Below, in pieces: positions 16,988-25,989 of a stretch of DNA of 46,246 nt. Positions within the stretch are counted from its first letter, which is position 1. Each line of letters begins with the position of its first letter. Under the pieces are notes generated by a model, which was given only the letters and a program-made list of their open reading frames with translations, did not search any database and was not told the origin of the DNA. The stretch comes from Pedosphaera sp. GTDB lineage: Bacteria; Verrucomicrobiota; Verrucomicrobiia; Limisphaerales; AAA164-E04. The stretch spans positions 119,273-165,518 of the forward strand of contig NZFL01000029.1 in the NCBI GenBank assembly GCA_002690655.1, given 5' to 3'. The position numbers and the translations under genes are program-made.

Positions 16988-17383
16988 ATGGATTCCAAAC
17001 AACTAGCTCAATATTGCTGCGCTTATGCGGACGACCGCAAAGCCGAGAGCCCCGTGATCATGGATCTTCGATCGATTTCTTCAATCACGGATTTCTTCAT
17101 TGTTTTAACCGGAAGCAGCACACCTCATCTTCGAGCTATTGCTTCGGAAATCATGGATAAGGTGTGCGAAGACCATGACATGCGTCCCCGTCAATTAGAT
17201 GGAAAAGGTTCAGGCACTTGGGTTGTGATCGATTATTATGATGTGATCATCCACATCATGAGCGAGGACATGCGGCGAAGATACGATTTGGAGAGTCTAT
17301 GGGGAGATGCACCCAAGATCAAACCCCGTAAACCCAGAGGAATGGGGCCTCGAAGTCGAAAACCTAGACCTAACGAGGTCTGA
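16988..17383 (+). CDS. rsfS: RsfS, ribosomal silencing factor (YbeB/Iojap)
   Basis: This 131-residue RsfS binds ribosomal protein uL14 and blocks joining of the two ribosomal subunits under starvation. The conserved core is seen in MDLRSISSITDFFIVLTGSS (about residues 21-40) and in GSGTWVVIDYYDVIIHIMSED (about 75-95), followed by YDLESLWGDAP. The C-terminal tail (residues ~110-131) is very basic and Pro-rich, an addition beyond the usual ~105-residue core. The position after nadD is a widely conserved neighbourhood. Confidence 0.94.
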   Translation: MDSKQLAQYCCAYADDRKAESPVIMDLRSISSITDFFIVLTGSSTPHLRAIASEIMDKVCEDHDMRPRQLDGKGSGTWVVIDYYDVIIHIMSEDMRRRYDLESLWGDAPKIKPRKPRGMGPRSRKPRPNEV

Positions 17384-17386
17384 AAG

Positions 17387-17494
17387 ATGAGTCACCGCTT
17401 ACCTGTATTGGATACATTTTTTTGGCTCTGGTGCCTCTTGTGGAGTTCTCTGATTCGTGATCGTTTATATCGCGCAGGGGTTTTCCCTACCTGA
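17387..17494 (+). CDS. Possible small hydrophobic protein (35 residues)
   Basis: A short frame starts with ATG 3 nt after the rsfS stop and ends with TGA at 17492-17494. GAGG at 17375-17378 lies 8 nt before the ATG. The product has a Trp/Leu-rich segment FFWLWCLLWSSLI (residues 11-23) followed by basic residues (RDRLYRAG), as in single-helix small membrane proteins. Nothing else supports it, and a chance open frame of this size is plausible. Confidence 0.28.
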   Translation: MSHRLPVLDTFFWLWCLLWSSLIRDRLYRAGVFPT

Positions 17495-17544
17495 TGGATT
17501 TCTCTGAAGCTCTTTAATTTTCAAGGACGAACTCCAATGCGGGG

Positions 17545-17994
17545 TCAGGCATTGCCTCCGAAAGTCACGTAGTCATCGAGATCCAGAAGTTCAAACCATG
17601 TCATGATATCCAATCGATGTGGAGCAGCTTGCAAGTGGATGTCGTTGAAATACTTTCTGGACTCCACATCCAGTGGGGCCCGTTGTTCCTCCAGCAATGA
17701 CCAACCTGCGATTTCCTGAGGATTTCTCTTTTGGCTGGCCGTTTTGTGTATCCAACCCAGGACGGCACCATCTGATTTACCGCAAGCCAACTGATTCATC
17801 AATGTGTTGGCGTTAATACCTACATAATCGAAAAATCTTCTGTCCATCGGGCAATTGAAATTATATGAACCATTCTTGGCTGCGATGGTTGCTCTTCCCT
17901 TGTCCAACAGACGAGGAAGTATCACAAAACCACCAAGTCTTACCCTTGGGCTGCGCGGCGAAGACTTAGTTAAATCTGGACCTGTAATTACCAT
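17545..17994 (-). CDS. DUF5069 domain protein
   Basis: This 149-residue cytoplasmic protein fits DUF5069, a family common in Verrucomicrobia and Planctomycetes. The conserved N-terminus reads DLTKSSPRSPRVRLGGF (about residues 7-23) followed by PRLLDKGRA, then the segment YNFNCPMDRRFFDYVGI near residue 44 and CGKSDGAVLGWI near 71. The function is not known. It is a single-gene unit convergent with the rsfS transcript and followed by purF on the same strand 89 nt upstream of its start. Confidence 0.8.
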   Translation of the reverse strand: MVITGPDLTKSSPRSPRVRLGGFVILPRLLDKGRATIAAKNGSYNFNCPMDRRFFDYVGINANTLMNQLACGKSDGAVLGWIHKTASQKRNPQEIAGWSLLEEQRAPLDVESRKYFNDIHLQAAPHRLDIMTWFELLDLDDYVTFGGNA

Positions 17995-18082
17995 TATTTT
18001 TTAACCTACTCCATTTCTTGTTTAAATTGCCATGAGTAAGCAAGGAAAAAGTCAATGTTCTCAGTTATTGTTTCCCGATAGT

Positions 18083-19627
18083 CTATATCAATTTGGACTG
18101 AGATTTCTCTTTGTCGATCAGATCACCAAAGCTTTGGACTTCAAACTTACGGCGTTCAATGATGTCCTTTCCGATCATCGGATTGTAGGAGACCGGGTAT
18201 TCCCCATTATAACAAGCCATGCAAAAGTTTTCTTTCGGCTGATTTGTAGATTGTACCAGACCATTCTCACTTAAATAGCCGACACTGTCGGCGCCAAGAT
18301 GCTGCTCGATTTCTTTGATGTTGAATTTTGTCGCTAGAAGCTTGTTTCGGTCGGGGAAATCAATGCCGTAAACACATGAATAGCGGTGCGGGGGGCAACT
18401 GATCAGTACATGCACCTCCTTGGCCCCTGCTTCCTTGAGGGTGCGAATTCGGCTTTGGCTGGTCGTTCCCCGAACGATGGAATCATCGACGATGATCACT
18501 TTTTTTCCTTCGACCAGTCCAGACACAAGATTCAATTTGACCCTGACGTTGAGACTGCGAGAAGTCTGGGTCGGTTGAAGAAAACTTCGCCCCACGTAAT
18601 GGTTTCGGACAAAAGCCATCTGATAAGGAATATCGGATTCCAAAGAGTAGCCAAGAGCAGCGTAGTTTCCGCTGTCGGGCACAGGAACCACCATATCAGC
18701 CTCGATTTTGTGCTCTCTTGCCAACTGGCGGCCCATCTCGATCCTTGATTGATAGACCTCCAAACCTGCAATTGCGCTATCGGGTCTGGCAAAATAAACG
18801 TATTCAAAAATGCAGAAGGATCGCTTCTTTTGTTCAGGGAAGGCGTCAATGCTTCGGAGACCGTTCTCATCAATGATGACCACTTCACCTGGCCTGACAT
18901 CGCGCACAAACTCCGCCTTAATCAGATCAAATGCGCAGGTTTCGCTTGAAAGAACCCATTTTCCATCAAGTTTTCCCAAGCTCAAGGGGCGGAAACCATG
19001 GGGATCTCTTACCCCAATCATTTCCTTTTCTGTCAACATCACCAATGAATAAGCCCCTTGAATGCGCCTGATGGCATCCAGTAATGAATTTGCATCCGGA
19101 GAGGCGGAGGGCCGAGCAATGAGATGAAGGATGATTTCGCTGTCGACGGTCGTCTGGAAAATATTACCACCCGCTTCAAGTTCGTCCCTCAGTTCTGCCG
19201 CATTAGTCAAATTCCCGTTGTGTGCAATGGCAATGTTGCCCTGATTGCAATCCACAATGAGAGGTTGCACATTTTGCACGTGCGAAGAACCGGTGGTGGA
19301 ATACCTCGTATGACCAATAGCGTTATTTCCCTTGAGTCCGGTCAAGACATTGCCCTTGAAGACCTGGGGGACAAGCCCCATATCTCTATGGGAATAAAAA
19401 TCTTTACCATCGCAAGTAACGATCCCGGCACTTTCCTGGCCGCGATGTTGAAGTGCATATAGCCCGTAATACGAGATTTCTGCCGCGTTCGGATGACCAA
19501 AAACGCCAAAAACACCGCAGTAATGCTTAGGATAATCCTGCATACCTTTCACTGCCGGCAAGCCTGTCTGATTACGTGTTGTCTTGTCAAACGTCGAGTC
19601 ACCAGAATGCACTTTTTTATTCATCAT
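18083..19627 (-). CDS. purF: PurF, amidophosphoribosyltransferase
   Basis: PurF makes 5-phosphoribosylamine from PRPP and glutamine, the first committed step of purine synthesis. It has an N-terminal Ntn glutaminase with nucleophile Cys37 (HYCGVFGVFGH), GHTRYSTTG and AHNGNLTNA, then a PRTase domain with the PRPP loop VIIVDDSIVRGTT. Cysteines in SFCIFEY, SCPPHRYSC and CMACYNGEYPV match the [4Fe-4S] ligands of Bacillus-type PurF. The 514-residue frame has two early ATGs; starting at residue 29 (position 19543) would leave an 8-residue propeptide before Cys, closer to the usual length. Reading from 19627 is the longest option. Confidence 0.95.
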   Translation of the reverse strand: MMNKKVHSGDSTFDKTTRNQTGLPAVKGMQDYPKHYCGVFGVFGHPNAAEISYYGLYALQHRGQESAGIVTCDGKDFYSHRDMGLVPQVFKGNVLTGLKGNNAIGHTRYSTTGSSHVQNVQPLIVDCNQGNIAIAHNGNLTNAAELRDELEAGGNIFQTTVDSEIILHLIARPSASPDANSLLDAIRRIQGAYSLVMLTEKEMIGVRDPHGFRPLSLGKLDGKWVLSSETCAFDLIKAEFVRDVRPGEVVIIDENGLRSIDAFPEQKKRSFCIFEYVYFARPDSAIAGLEVYQSRIEMGRQLAREHKIEADMVVPVPDSGNYAALGYSLESDIPYQMAFVRNHYVGRSFLQPTQTSRSLNVRVKLNLVSGLVEGKKVIIVDDSIVRGTTSQSRIRTLKEAGAKEVHVLISCPPHRYSCVYGIDFPDRNKLLATKFNIKEIEQHLGADSVGYLSENGLVQSTNQPKENFCMACYNGEYPVSYNPMIGKDIIERRKFEVQSFGDLIDKEKSQSKLI

Positions 19628-19651
19628 GTAAGCTTTTAGGATACTCTACAG

Positions 19652-20279
19652 TCATTTTCTGGCCCCAGGTTTCCATCGTGTGCCTCCAAACGCTAGGAAC
19701 AGGGTAATCATGGCAAGACAAAAAGCCCCCAAGCCCGATGCAATCAATGCATATTCTCTTCGAGTGAGCCCTTTAAACGAATCGTTGGAACAAGCCTGAG
19801 TCATCGGTTCGAGTATTTCTGAGCTGATTTGGCGGGCGTTGCCATCATGGTAGGTTCCACTGAGCCGAGTCGCTAGCTGGCGCAATGTGCTGGCTTCCTG
19901 CCAGGATTGATGACCATTGATGAAAGAACCATATCGAGGGTCTCCCACGGCGACCACCAGATACGGATGGAGGCATTTGCGGCAGTCCTGTCGTTGGAAA
20001 GGTGTCGCCATCACTTAAGACACCGATGGTCGTGCTGTTTTTTTGCCATTTCTTCGCAATTTTTGCTGAATCTTCGGGACCGGTGAATAGTTGAGTCTTA
20101 CCAGCAAATCCACTGGCAGATGTATGATGGCCTGTTTTGCTCCGTCATGAGGACTCGAGTCCTCATGATGATTTTCAAAGTACACATTGGAGGCAAATTG
20201 TGCCATGAATTTTTGATCCACTGAATCACTTGAGCTCCCACTCATCAAAGCGAGAAATAGAGGCTCGAATTTCTTTCAT
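19652..20279 (-). pseudogene. Decayed VWA-domain protein gene (frameshifted, N-terminus lost)
   Basis: Coding-like segments alternate between two minus-strand frames. From 20279: MKEIRASISRFDEWELK then stop. From about 20248 in a second frame: QFASNVYFENHHEDSS…. From 20144, back in the first frame: GFAGKTQLFTGPEDSAK and TTIGVLSDGDTFPTTG, a typical VWA strand plus MIDAS Asp. From about 19960 to 19652, in the second frame again: VVAVGDPRYGSF, STLRQLATRLSGTYHDGN and a C-terminal TM helix, as in Bat/VWA membrane proteins. The second frame also has an in-frame TAA at 20015-20017. Together these fit a VWA gene with several frameshifts and a missing 5' part. Two intact unrelated small genes (19652-20014, 20015-20248) are less likely. 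Confidence 0.55.
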
Positions 20280-20463
20280 GAGTTTCCCAACCTGATCGTT
20301 TCAAGGATGTAAAATCAAATCAGTCTGTTGCTCATGAGCCGGGTGTTTCAATTTAAAGTTTACATTCCAGATCATGTGGCCTTGCTGAGCGTGTCACTCC
20401 AGCTTTCTGCTTGTTTTAATATATGACTTGAAGCAGATTGGCCATCTCAACCCCTTTGAATCT

Positions 20464-21375
20464 ATGAACAAGATCAATATACCTCCCTCTTTCGAAAATA
20501 AGGCTTATCACGCGGCTGCATCTGCTGTGAAAGATGCCCAGACAAGCGCTGAAACTCCGCAGACTCTATCACATGCTTACAAGCTGGCATTCCAAGACCA
20601 AGAATTTCTTTTGGCTGATGAGATGCGAGGCCTGCGCTTGCATCTCGAGTATGAAAAACCGGAAAGCATTCAGCAATGGCATCGAATTGAATCAACCATT
20701 GTCATGTTTGGTGGTTCACGGATACTTGCCAAGGATGTGGCTCAAGCACGGCTTGAAGAAGTGGAGGCACGATTGAAAAACTCGCCGAATGATCAATCTC
20801 TCGAAAAAGAATTGAAGGCGGCTCAGCATATACTCAAATGGTCCAAATATTACGATGTGGCCCGTGACCTGGCGCGTATTGTTTCCTCTAATTGTCAAAT
20901 ATCCGGGGTTTGTAATTTTGTTGTTACAACAGGCGGAGGCCCGGGAATCATGGAAGCCGCCAATCGCGGTGCACACGACGTACAGGCAAAGAGTATTGGC
21001 CATAACATTGTTCTGCCACATGAGCAGAATCCAAACCCTTTTATCACTCCGGAGCTTTGTTTTCAGTTCCACTATTTTTCCGTTCGCAAAATGCATTTCC
21101 TGATGCGTGCGAAGGCGCTGGTCTGCTTTCCTGGCGGTTATGGAACTTTGGACGAATTATTCGAAGCCCTGACATTGATACAAACTAAGAAAGTGGATCC
21201 GATTCCTGTTATTCTGGTTGGCCGAGAGTTCTGGGAACGATTGATTGATTTTGAATTTCTCGTCGAAGTGGGAACTATTTCAAGATCGGACTTGGATATT
21301 TTTCATTATGCTGAAGAGCCCGCTGAAATCTGGGATTACCTATGCAACTATTATGATTTGAAGGTAATCGATTGA
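20464..21375 (+). CDS. LOG-family Rossmann protein (nucleotide 5'-monophosphate phosphoribohydrolase-like)
   Basis: This protein is about 303 residues from ATG 20464; an in-frame TTG at 20428 would add 12. The LOG/TIGR00730 fold is shown by TIVMFGGSRI near residue 79, VTTGGGPGIMEAANRGA near 157, and the hallmark FPGGYGTLDELFEAL near 218 with an upstream Arg (RAKALV). Characterised relatives release nucleobases from cytokinin riboside or other 5'-monophosphates; they were long mislabelled lysine decarboxylases. The ~70-residue N-terminal extension before the Rossmann core is helical-looking and occurs in the longer bacterial LOG proteins. Substrate is not predictable. Confidence 0.87.
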   Translation: MNKINIPPSFENKAYHAAASAVKDAQTSAETPQTLSHAYKLAFQDQEFLLADEMRGLRLHLEYEKPESIQQWHRIESTIVMFGGSRILAKDVAQARLEEVEARLKNSPNDQSLEKELKAAQHILKWSKYYDVARDLARIVSSNCQISGVCNFVVTTGGGPGIMEAANRGAHDVQAKSIGHNIVLPHEQNPNPFITPELCFQFHYFSVRKMHFLMRAKALVCFPGGYGTLDELFEALTLIQTKKVDPIPVILVGREFWERLIDFEFLVEVGTISRSDLDIFHYAEEPAEIWDYLCNYYDLKVID

Positions 21376-21424
21376 GGTTACTTCCAGTTGACGTCTGCAC
21401 GCAAAACATTAAACTCAATGAAGC

Positions 21425-22702
21425 ATGAGAAAACATCTGAAATTCACTCGCCGTAGTTTTCTGGGCTCCTTGCCCGCAGTGGCAGCAAGCATCCAGATTG
21501 TTCCACGCCATATACTCGGTGGCCAAGGGGTGTTAAGCCCCAATGAAACTCCTACCAAGGCCGTTATTGGGGTTGGGGGAATGGGACGTGGTCACTTGAA
21601 GAATATCAACCCGGGCGCCAAACTGGTCGCTGTATGTGACGTGGACAAAGGGCACTTAAAAACTGCACTCGATCAATCAGGAGGCGATGTCAAGGGTTAT
21701 CATGATTTCAGAGATGTGTTGAGTCGCAAAGATGTGGATATTGTCCACATCCCGACCCCTCCTCACTGGCACGCCTTGATTTCTATTGCTGCAGCAGAGG
21801 CTGGTAAGGACATCTGGTGTGAGAAGCCAATGACAAGAACGATTTATGAAGGTGAAAAAGTTGTTGAAGCGGTTCAAAGAAACAAACGTATTTTCCGTCT
21901 CAATACTTGGTTTCGATTTCGCTCTGGTTTTTACGGTATGGGAACCACTGTTGAACCCATCAAAAAAGCGGTTCAAAGCGGTATGCTTGGATGGCCTCTT
22001 AAAGTGACTCTCAATCAAGCCACTGGATTCAACTGGAAGCATGGTTGGAGCGGGCGTACTGATTTGACGCCCCAACCAGTCCCGGAAGCACTGGATTATG
22101 ATTTCTGGCTAGGCCCCGCACCTTTCAAGCCTTATCATCCGCATCGTGTTCACGCCACATTCCGGGGCTATTGGGATTATGATGGAGGTGGCCTTGGAGA
22201 CATGGGGCAGCATTACATCGACCCCACCCAATATATTATGGGTAAAGATCACGAAAGTCCGGTCGAGATCGAAGCTGACACCGATCCTCAGGATAAAGAT
22301 GCGGTAACTGCATGGCGTTGGATTCGTTTCAAGTATGCCGATGGTTGTGAAATCCTATTGGACGGTGAAAATAAGCTGAAAGAAGCAGCTTACATCGAAG
22401 GGCCGAATGGCAAGCTTTTCAAGGGGTTTAAATCAGATATACCGGATTTTGAAAAGAAATTGGCACAGTTTCCTGATCCTGAACCACAGGTTACCGATTT
22501 TCTTGAGGCTGTTAGAGAAAGAAAACCATTTGCTCTCAATGATCAAAATGGTCATCGATCCTGCACAATAGTCAATCTGGGCAAAATCGCATTGAGGACA
22601 GGGCGTGTCTTGCGTTTCGACGACAAGACGCAAAGGATCATCAACGATGCTGATGCCAATTCTTACATCAAACAGCCCATGCGTGCGCCTTGGGTGATTT
22701 GA
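21425..22702 (+). CDS. Tat-exported Gfo/Idh/MocA family oxidoreductase
   Basis: This 425-residue protein has a twin-arginine signal (TRRSFLGSLPAVAAS, residues 8-22), so it is folded with its cofactor before export. The NAD(P)-binding Rossmann part shows VIGVGGMGRGHL near residue 48 and AVCDVD near 68. HIPTPPHWHALISIAAAEAGK and the catalytic-region CEKPMT (about residues 135-140) follow. The C-terminal half (GDMGQHYIDPTQYIMG) is the usual alpha/beta substrate domain. Such exported sugar or inositol oxidoreductases, probably with tightly bound NAD(P), are plentiful in Verrucomicrobia and Planctomycetes. The actual sugar substrate is unknown. Confidence 0.9.
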   Translation: MRKHLKFTRRSFLGSLPAVAASIQIVPRHILGGQGVLSPNETPTKAVIGVGGMGRGHLKNINPGAKLVAVCDVDKGHLKTALDQSGGDVKGYHDFRDVLSRKDVDIVHIPTPPHWHALISIAAAEAGKDIWCEKPMTRTIYEGEKVVEAVQRNKRIFRLNTWFRFRSGFYGMGTTVEPIKKAVQSGMLGWPLKVTLNQATGFNWKHGWSGRTDLTPQPVPEALDYDFWLGPAPFKPYHPHRVHATFRGYWDYDGGGLGDMGQHYIDPTQYIMGKDHESPVEIEADTDPQDKDAVTAWRWIRFKYADGCEILLDGENKLKEAAYIEGPNGKLFKGFKSDIPDFEKKLAQFPDPEPQVTDFLEAVRERKPFALNDQNGHRSCTIVNLGKIALRTGRVLRFDDKTQRIINDADANSYIKQPMRAPWVI

Positions 22703-22829
22703 TCACGGAAAAGCAGTATCGAGTTTTCAATCGCACAATTCATAAAGACGCGTTCAGGAAAAGAGCGCAGGAATCATGCTCGCTTTCGCCATTAAGGTGG
22801 AGGAGGGCTTTCCATTATCTTATCAATGA

Positions 22830-24674
22830 ATGCCAAACATTATGTCTGAGCATGTTCTGACGCAATTGACGCTGATCCTGTTTCTGGGAATCGGGTCTCA
22901 ATGGTTGGCATGGCGTTTAAAACTGCCTTCCATATTGATGCTTCTGGTGGCTGGATTCATTGCTGGGCCCGTGATGGGGCATCAATATGTGGATCCGGAT
23001 GCCTTGTTCGGCGATCTCTTGATGCCATTGGTATCAATGAGTGTTGGGTTGATCCTGTTCGAAGGTGGCTTGACACTTAAATTCCGTGAATTGGATGATG
23101 TGGGTCCTGTTGTAATCAAGCTGATCACCATCGGTGCCGCCGTTACCTGGGGACTCTCCATTGTATTGGCCCGCCTGTGTCTTGGTTGGGATTGGGCTCT
23201 ATGTGCTTTGCTGGGAGCCATCCTGGTCGTCACGGGGCCGACCGTCATCATGCCACTCCTGCGGTATTTACAGCCCAACAGGCAAGTTTCGTTTGCCTTG
23301 AAATGGGAAGGCATCATGATCGATCCTGTCGGGGCCTTGCTTGCCCTGCTGGTTTTTGAAACAATTCACCATGGTCTAGGTGCAGATGGAGTACAATGGT
23401 CGAATTTCCCTGTTCAAGTCGCACTGGGATTTCTGAAGACATTCTTTGCAGGAGGAGTGACTGGGGCCATTGGGGCTTTTTGGGTTTACTTCTTTTACAA
23501 GCGTCACTGGGTGCCTGAATATCTCCACAGCCCATTTGCCTTGATGGTTGCAGTGCTGGCTTTTGCCGGTGCCAATCATATTTATGATGAAGCGGGTTTG
23601 CTGGCTACCACTTTGATGGGCTTGATTCTGGCCAATCAGAAGCGTGTAGACATGCGCCACGTGCTCGAATTCAAGGAAAATATTCGAGTGGTGCTGATCT
23701 CGGTACTCTTTATTGTCTTATCAGCAAGGTTGAATTTATCAGACTTTTCAGCATTACCCGTTGGTGGCGTTCTGATGTTTCTCATGGGGCTTTTGTTCAT
23801 TGTCAGGCCAGCCACTGTATGGCTTTCGTGTGCAGGGTCATCTCTCAAAGCTACTGAACGATGGTTTCTTTCATGGATGGCGCCACGTGGAATTGTGGCT
23901 GCTGCAGTTGCTTCTGTATTTTCCATGCGTCTGGTCGAAGAAGGGATGAAAGGGGCTGAATTACTGATACCTGTGATATTCGTTGTCATTGTAGGAACGG
24001 TATTGGTGTATGGATTGACCTCGGCCAGTGTTGCTCGTCGCTTGAAGGTCTCCAACCCGGATCCTCAGGGCGTTTTGATCGCGGGGGCAAATGCCATGGG
24101 CTGCAAACTAGGTGCGGCGCTTCAAGAGGAAGGATTCAGAGTGCTGATGGTTGATAACAACAGGCAGCATATCAATCAGGCCCGAATGGCGGGGCTGCCT
24201 GTCCATTATGGGAGTGTTTTGGCTGAAGATGCAGTTGATGATTTGGATCTGGCTGGAATTGGGCGCTTAATTGCACTTACTCCCAATCACAGAATCAACT
24301 CATTGGCAGCGATACATTTTGCTGAATTGTTTGGACGCACAGGAGTGTTTCAGTTGCCTGATGTTCTCAGTAAATCCCAAAGAACAGAGGCGTTTTCTGA
24401 AGGTCTGCAGGGCCGTACTCTTTTCTCAGCAGAGGCCAACTACGATTTCTTTGGGGCCAAGTTGCATGAAGGTTTCCTGATCAAACGTACTCCGATTACT
24501 GCAGAATTCGACTTCGAATCCTTCCAGAAGCAATATGGTGGAGAAGCGCTTCCGATGTTCATCATTACAGAAACGAAAAAATTGCAGATGGTTACCATTG
24601 AAGAACCCTCGGAAGCAAGAAACGGTCAAATACTCATCAGCTTGGTTCCCGGTAATTCAGCTTCCTGTCGCTAA
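22830..24674 (+). CDS. CPA-family Na+(K+)/H+ antiporter with C-terminal RCK/TrkA-N domain
   Basis: This 614-residue protein starts with about 12 TM helices (residues ~8-400) of the NhaP/KefB-like cation:proton antiporter fold. The marks are LKLPSILMLLVAGFIAGPVMG and ALLGAILVVTGPTVIMPLLRYL, the latter with the TGP of the unwound helix, and EGIMIDPVGALLALLVFE with the ion-site Asp. Residues ~412-530 are a Rossmann-like RCK_N domain (GVLIAGANAMGCKLGAALQEEG, then MVDNN), which usually senses NAD(H) or nucleotides. A further ~85 residues may be RCK_C-like. An in-frame ATG 4 codons later (residue 5) is an alternative start. It likely handles Na+ or K+ extrusion and pH control. Confidence 0.88.
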   Translation: MPNIMSEHVLTQLTLILFLGIGSQWLAWRLKLPSILMLLVAGFIAGPVMGHQYVDPDALFGDLLMPLVSMSVGLILFEGGLTLKFRELDDVGPVVIKLITIGAAVTWGLSIVLARLCLGWDWALCALLGAILVVTGPTVIMPLLRYLQPNRQVSFALKWEGIMIDPVGALLALLVFETIHHGLGADGVQWSNFPVQVALGFLKTFFAGGVTGAIGAFWVYFFYKRHWVPEYLHSPFALMVAVLAFAGANHIYDEAGLLATTLMGLILANQKRVDMRHVLEFKENIRVVLISVLFIVLSARLNLSDFSALPVGGVLMFLMGLLFIVRPATVWLSCAGSSLKATERWFLSWMAPRGIVAAAVASVFSMRLVEEGMKGAELLIPVIFVVIVGTVLVYGLTSASVARRLKVSNPDPQGVLIAGANAMGCKLGAALQEEGFRVLMVDNNRQHINQARMAGLPVHYGSVLAEDAVDDLDLAGIGRLIALTPNHRINSLAAIHFAELFGRTGVFQLPDVLSKSQRTEAFSEGLQGRTLFSAEANYDFFGAKLHEGFLIKRTPITAEFDFESFQKQYGGEALPMFIITETKKLQMVTIEEPSEARNGQILISLVPGNSASCR

Positions 24675-24694
24675 TGATGGACAAATTTACATTT

Positions 24695-25378
24695 TCAATG
24701 AACTGAAAAAGGCTCCCAGCGAAGTTTTGGATTTCGTTTCTTTCCCTGGTTTTGGTGAAAGTCCCAATAATCTGTGTTGGTAAACTTTGCTGAATGTCCA
24801 TCGAGGAAGTTAAATTGAGCGCCTCTGCTGTGCAGGTTGGTATGCACATTGTTATGCTGAGCCACCGCTGCTTTTTTTCCATTGTCAAAAAGCCATATTG
24901 TGGTCGCAGGGGAGGGGATACTGCTTAATTGAATCTGATTTCCTGTTCCGGATCCATTGACATGGGCGTTCAGGCAATAGTGGAAAAGATGGTTACTACT
25001 ACTTCGCTTGCGGTTAGCAGGGCAAATCCAGATACTTCTGGGCAATAAAGCGCTGGCATTCGTTCGCCATGGCATTTGGTGATAATTCGGGATGTTCAGC
25101 ATGACTGGTAAATCAATATACCAACCATTTTTTAGAGACGTTCCGTTGGGGGACCCATCTCTGGGGAGCCAATCATCGTAATCGATTGCATATAAATGAG
25201 TAGCCTGACCCCATTGCCTGAGATTATTCAGGCAAACAGCTCCATTTACTTTTTGTCTGGCTTGAGTGATAGCTGTGACAAGAAGTGCTGCAAGAATTGA
25301 GATGACCGCCATCACTGTCAAAAGTTCCAGCAAAGTAAAGCCTTGATTGCTCCTTCCGTTCTCGATCCATCCGAGCAT
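24695..25378 (-). CDS. Type II secretion-like pseudopilin with exact H-X9-DG motif
   Basis: This 227-residue protein has a prepilin signal QGFTLLELLTVMAVISILAA at residues 12-31, cut after Gly13, with Glu at mature position 5. It continues with CLNNLRQWGQATHLYAIDYDD. The C-terminal HSRGAQFNFLDGH fits H-X9-DG exactly, the hallmark of the DUF1559-like pseudopilins of Planctomycetes and Verrucomicrobia. Two paired cysteines (VCLNN and WICPANR) may form a disulfide. It is separated from the upstream peroxiredoxin gene by a terminator, so it is probably expressed alone. It resembles the protein at 2272-3039. Confidence 0.85.
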   Translation of the reverse strand: MLGWIENGRSNQGFTLLELLTVMAVISILAALLVTAITQARQKVNGAVCLNNLRQWGQATHLYAIDYDDWLPRDGSPNGTSLKNGWYIDLPVMLNIPNYHQMPWRTNASALLPRSIWICPANRKRSSSNHLFHYCLNAHVNGSGTGNQIQLSSIPSPATTIWLFDNGKKAAVAQHNNVHTNLHSRGAQFNFLDGHSAKFTNTDYWDFHQNQGKKRNPKLRWEPFSVH

Positions 25379-25447
25379 GATATTGTTTTCTTCTCATGCT
25401 ATCAGGTGAGGTGTAATAAAAATGATTGGGTAAAAAATGAATTTGTC

Positions 25448-25480
25448 AAAAAAAAACGGGACGCGCAGGGCGTCCCGTTT
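25448..25480 (-). terminator. Rho-independent terminator of the peroxiredoxin gene
   Basis: AAACGGGACG (25454-25463) and CGTCCCGTTT (25471-25480) form a perfect 10-bp stem with a 7-nt loop. On the minus strand the stem is followed by an unbroken run of T (complement of 25448-25456). It lies 30 nt downstream of the peroxiredoxin stop. Confidence 0.92.
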
Positions 25481-25509
25481 CATGAAAAAGGATGTTTTTT
25501 GCAAGCAAA

Positions 25510-25989
25510 TCACTGGAGCTTCTGGAGAGTCTCTTTGATTGCATCAAAATTAGGCAGGTCCTTGGGAGTGGGAGTTTGTTCTGCATATTGAACGATGCCT
25601 TCCTTATCAACCACGAATGCTGCCCTTGCGCTAGTTGCCCCAAATCCCATCAAATCATCGAGAAGGACTCCATAGTCCGCTGATGTTTTTTTGTTGAGGT
25701 CGCTGGCCAGAGTAATGCCAATGTTTTCCTTCTGTGCCCATGCTTCTTGAGCAAACGGACTGTCCACGCTGATGCCAATAACCTCCGCATTCAAGTCAGC
25801 ATACTGACCCAAGCCCGCTGTCACGTCGCACAATTCAGATGTGCAAACACCGGTGAAAGCCAATGGGAAAAACAGGATGACCGTGTTTTTCTGACCGTTG
25901 TTATTGCTGATTGAGACGTCAGAAACGCCTTCACTATTTTTGGATTTCAATACGAAATCAGGAGCTTTTGTTCCAACTGTGATTGCCAT
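25510..25989 (-). CDS. Peroxiredoxin (AhpC/TSA superfamily)
   Basis: This 159-residue thioredoxin-fold peroxidase has peroxidatic Cys49 in FFPLAFTGVCTSE and a second cysteine, Cys54, five residues later, as in PrxQ/Bcp-type enzymes where it can act as resolving cysteine. The FTxVC context is otherwise closer to AhpE-like enzymes, so the subclass is open. Arg119 region (ATSARAAFVVDKEG) matches the conserved active-site Arg. It reduces H2O2 or organic peroxides in the cytoplasm; there is no signal peptide. The gene is a single unit ending in a strong terminator. Confidence 0.9.
   Translation of the reverse strand: MAITVGTKAPDFVLKSKNSEGVSDVSISNNNGQKNTVILFFPLAFTGVCTSELCDVTAGLGQYADLNAEVIGISVDSPFAQEAWAQKENIGITLASDLNKKTSADYGVLLDDLMGFGATSARAAFVVDKEGIVQYAEQTPTPKDLPNFDAIKETLQKLQ

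Noticed and set aside
20015..20017. In-frame TAA between two minus-strand frames read as possible stop-codon recoding
   Set aside because: The VWA-like sequence around it runs in the other frame, so frameshift decay explains it without recoding.
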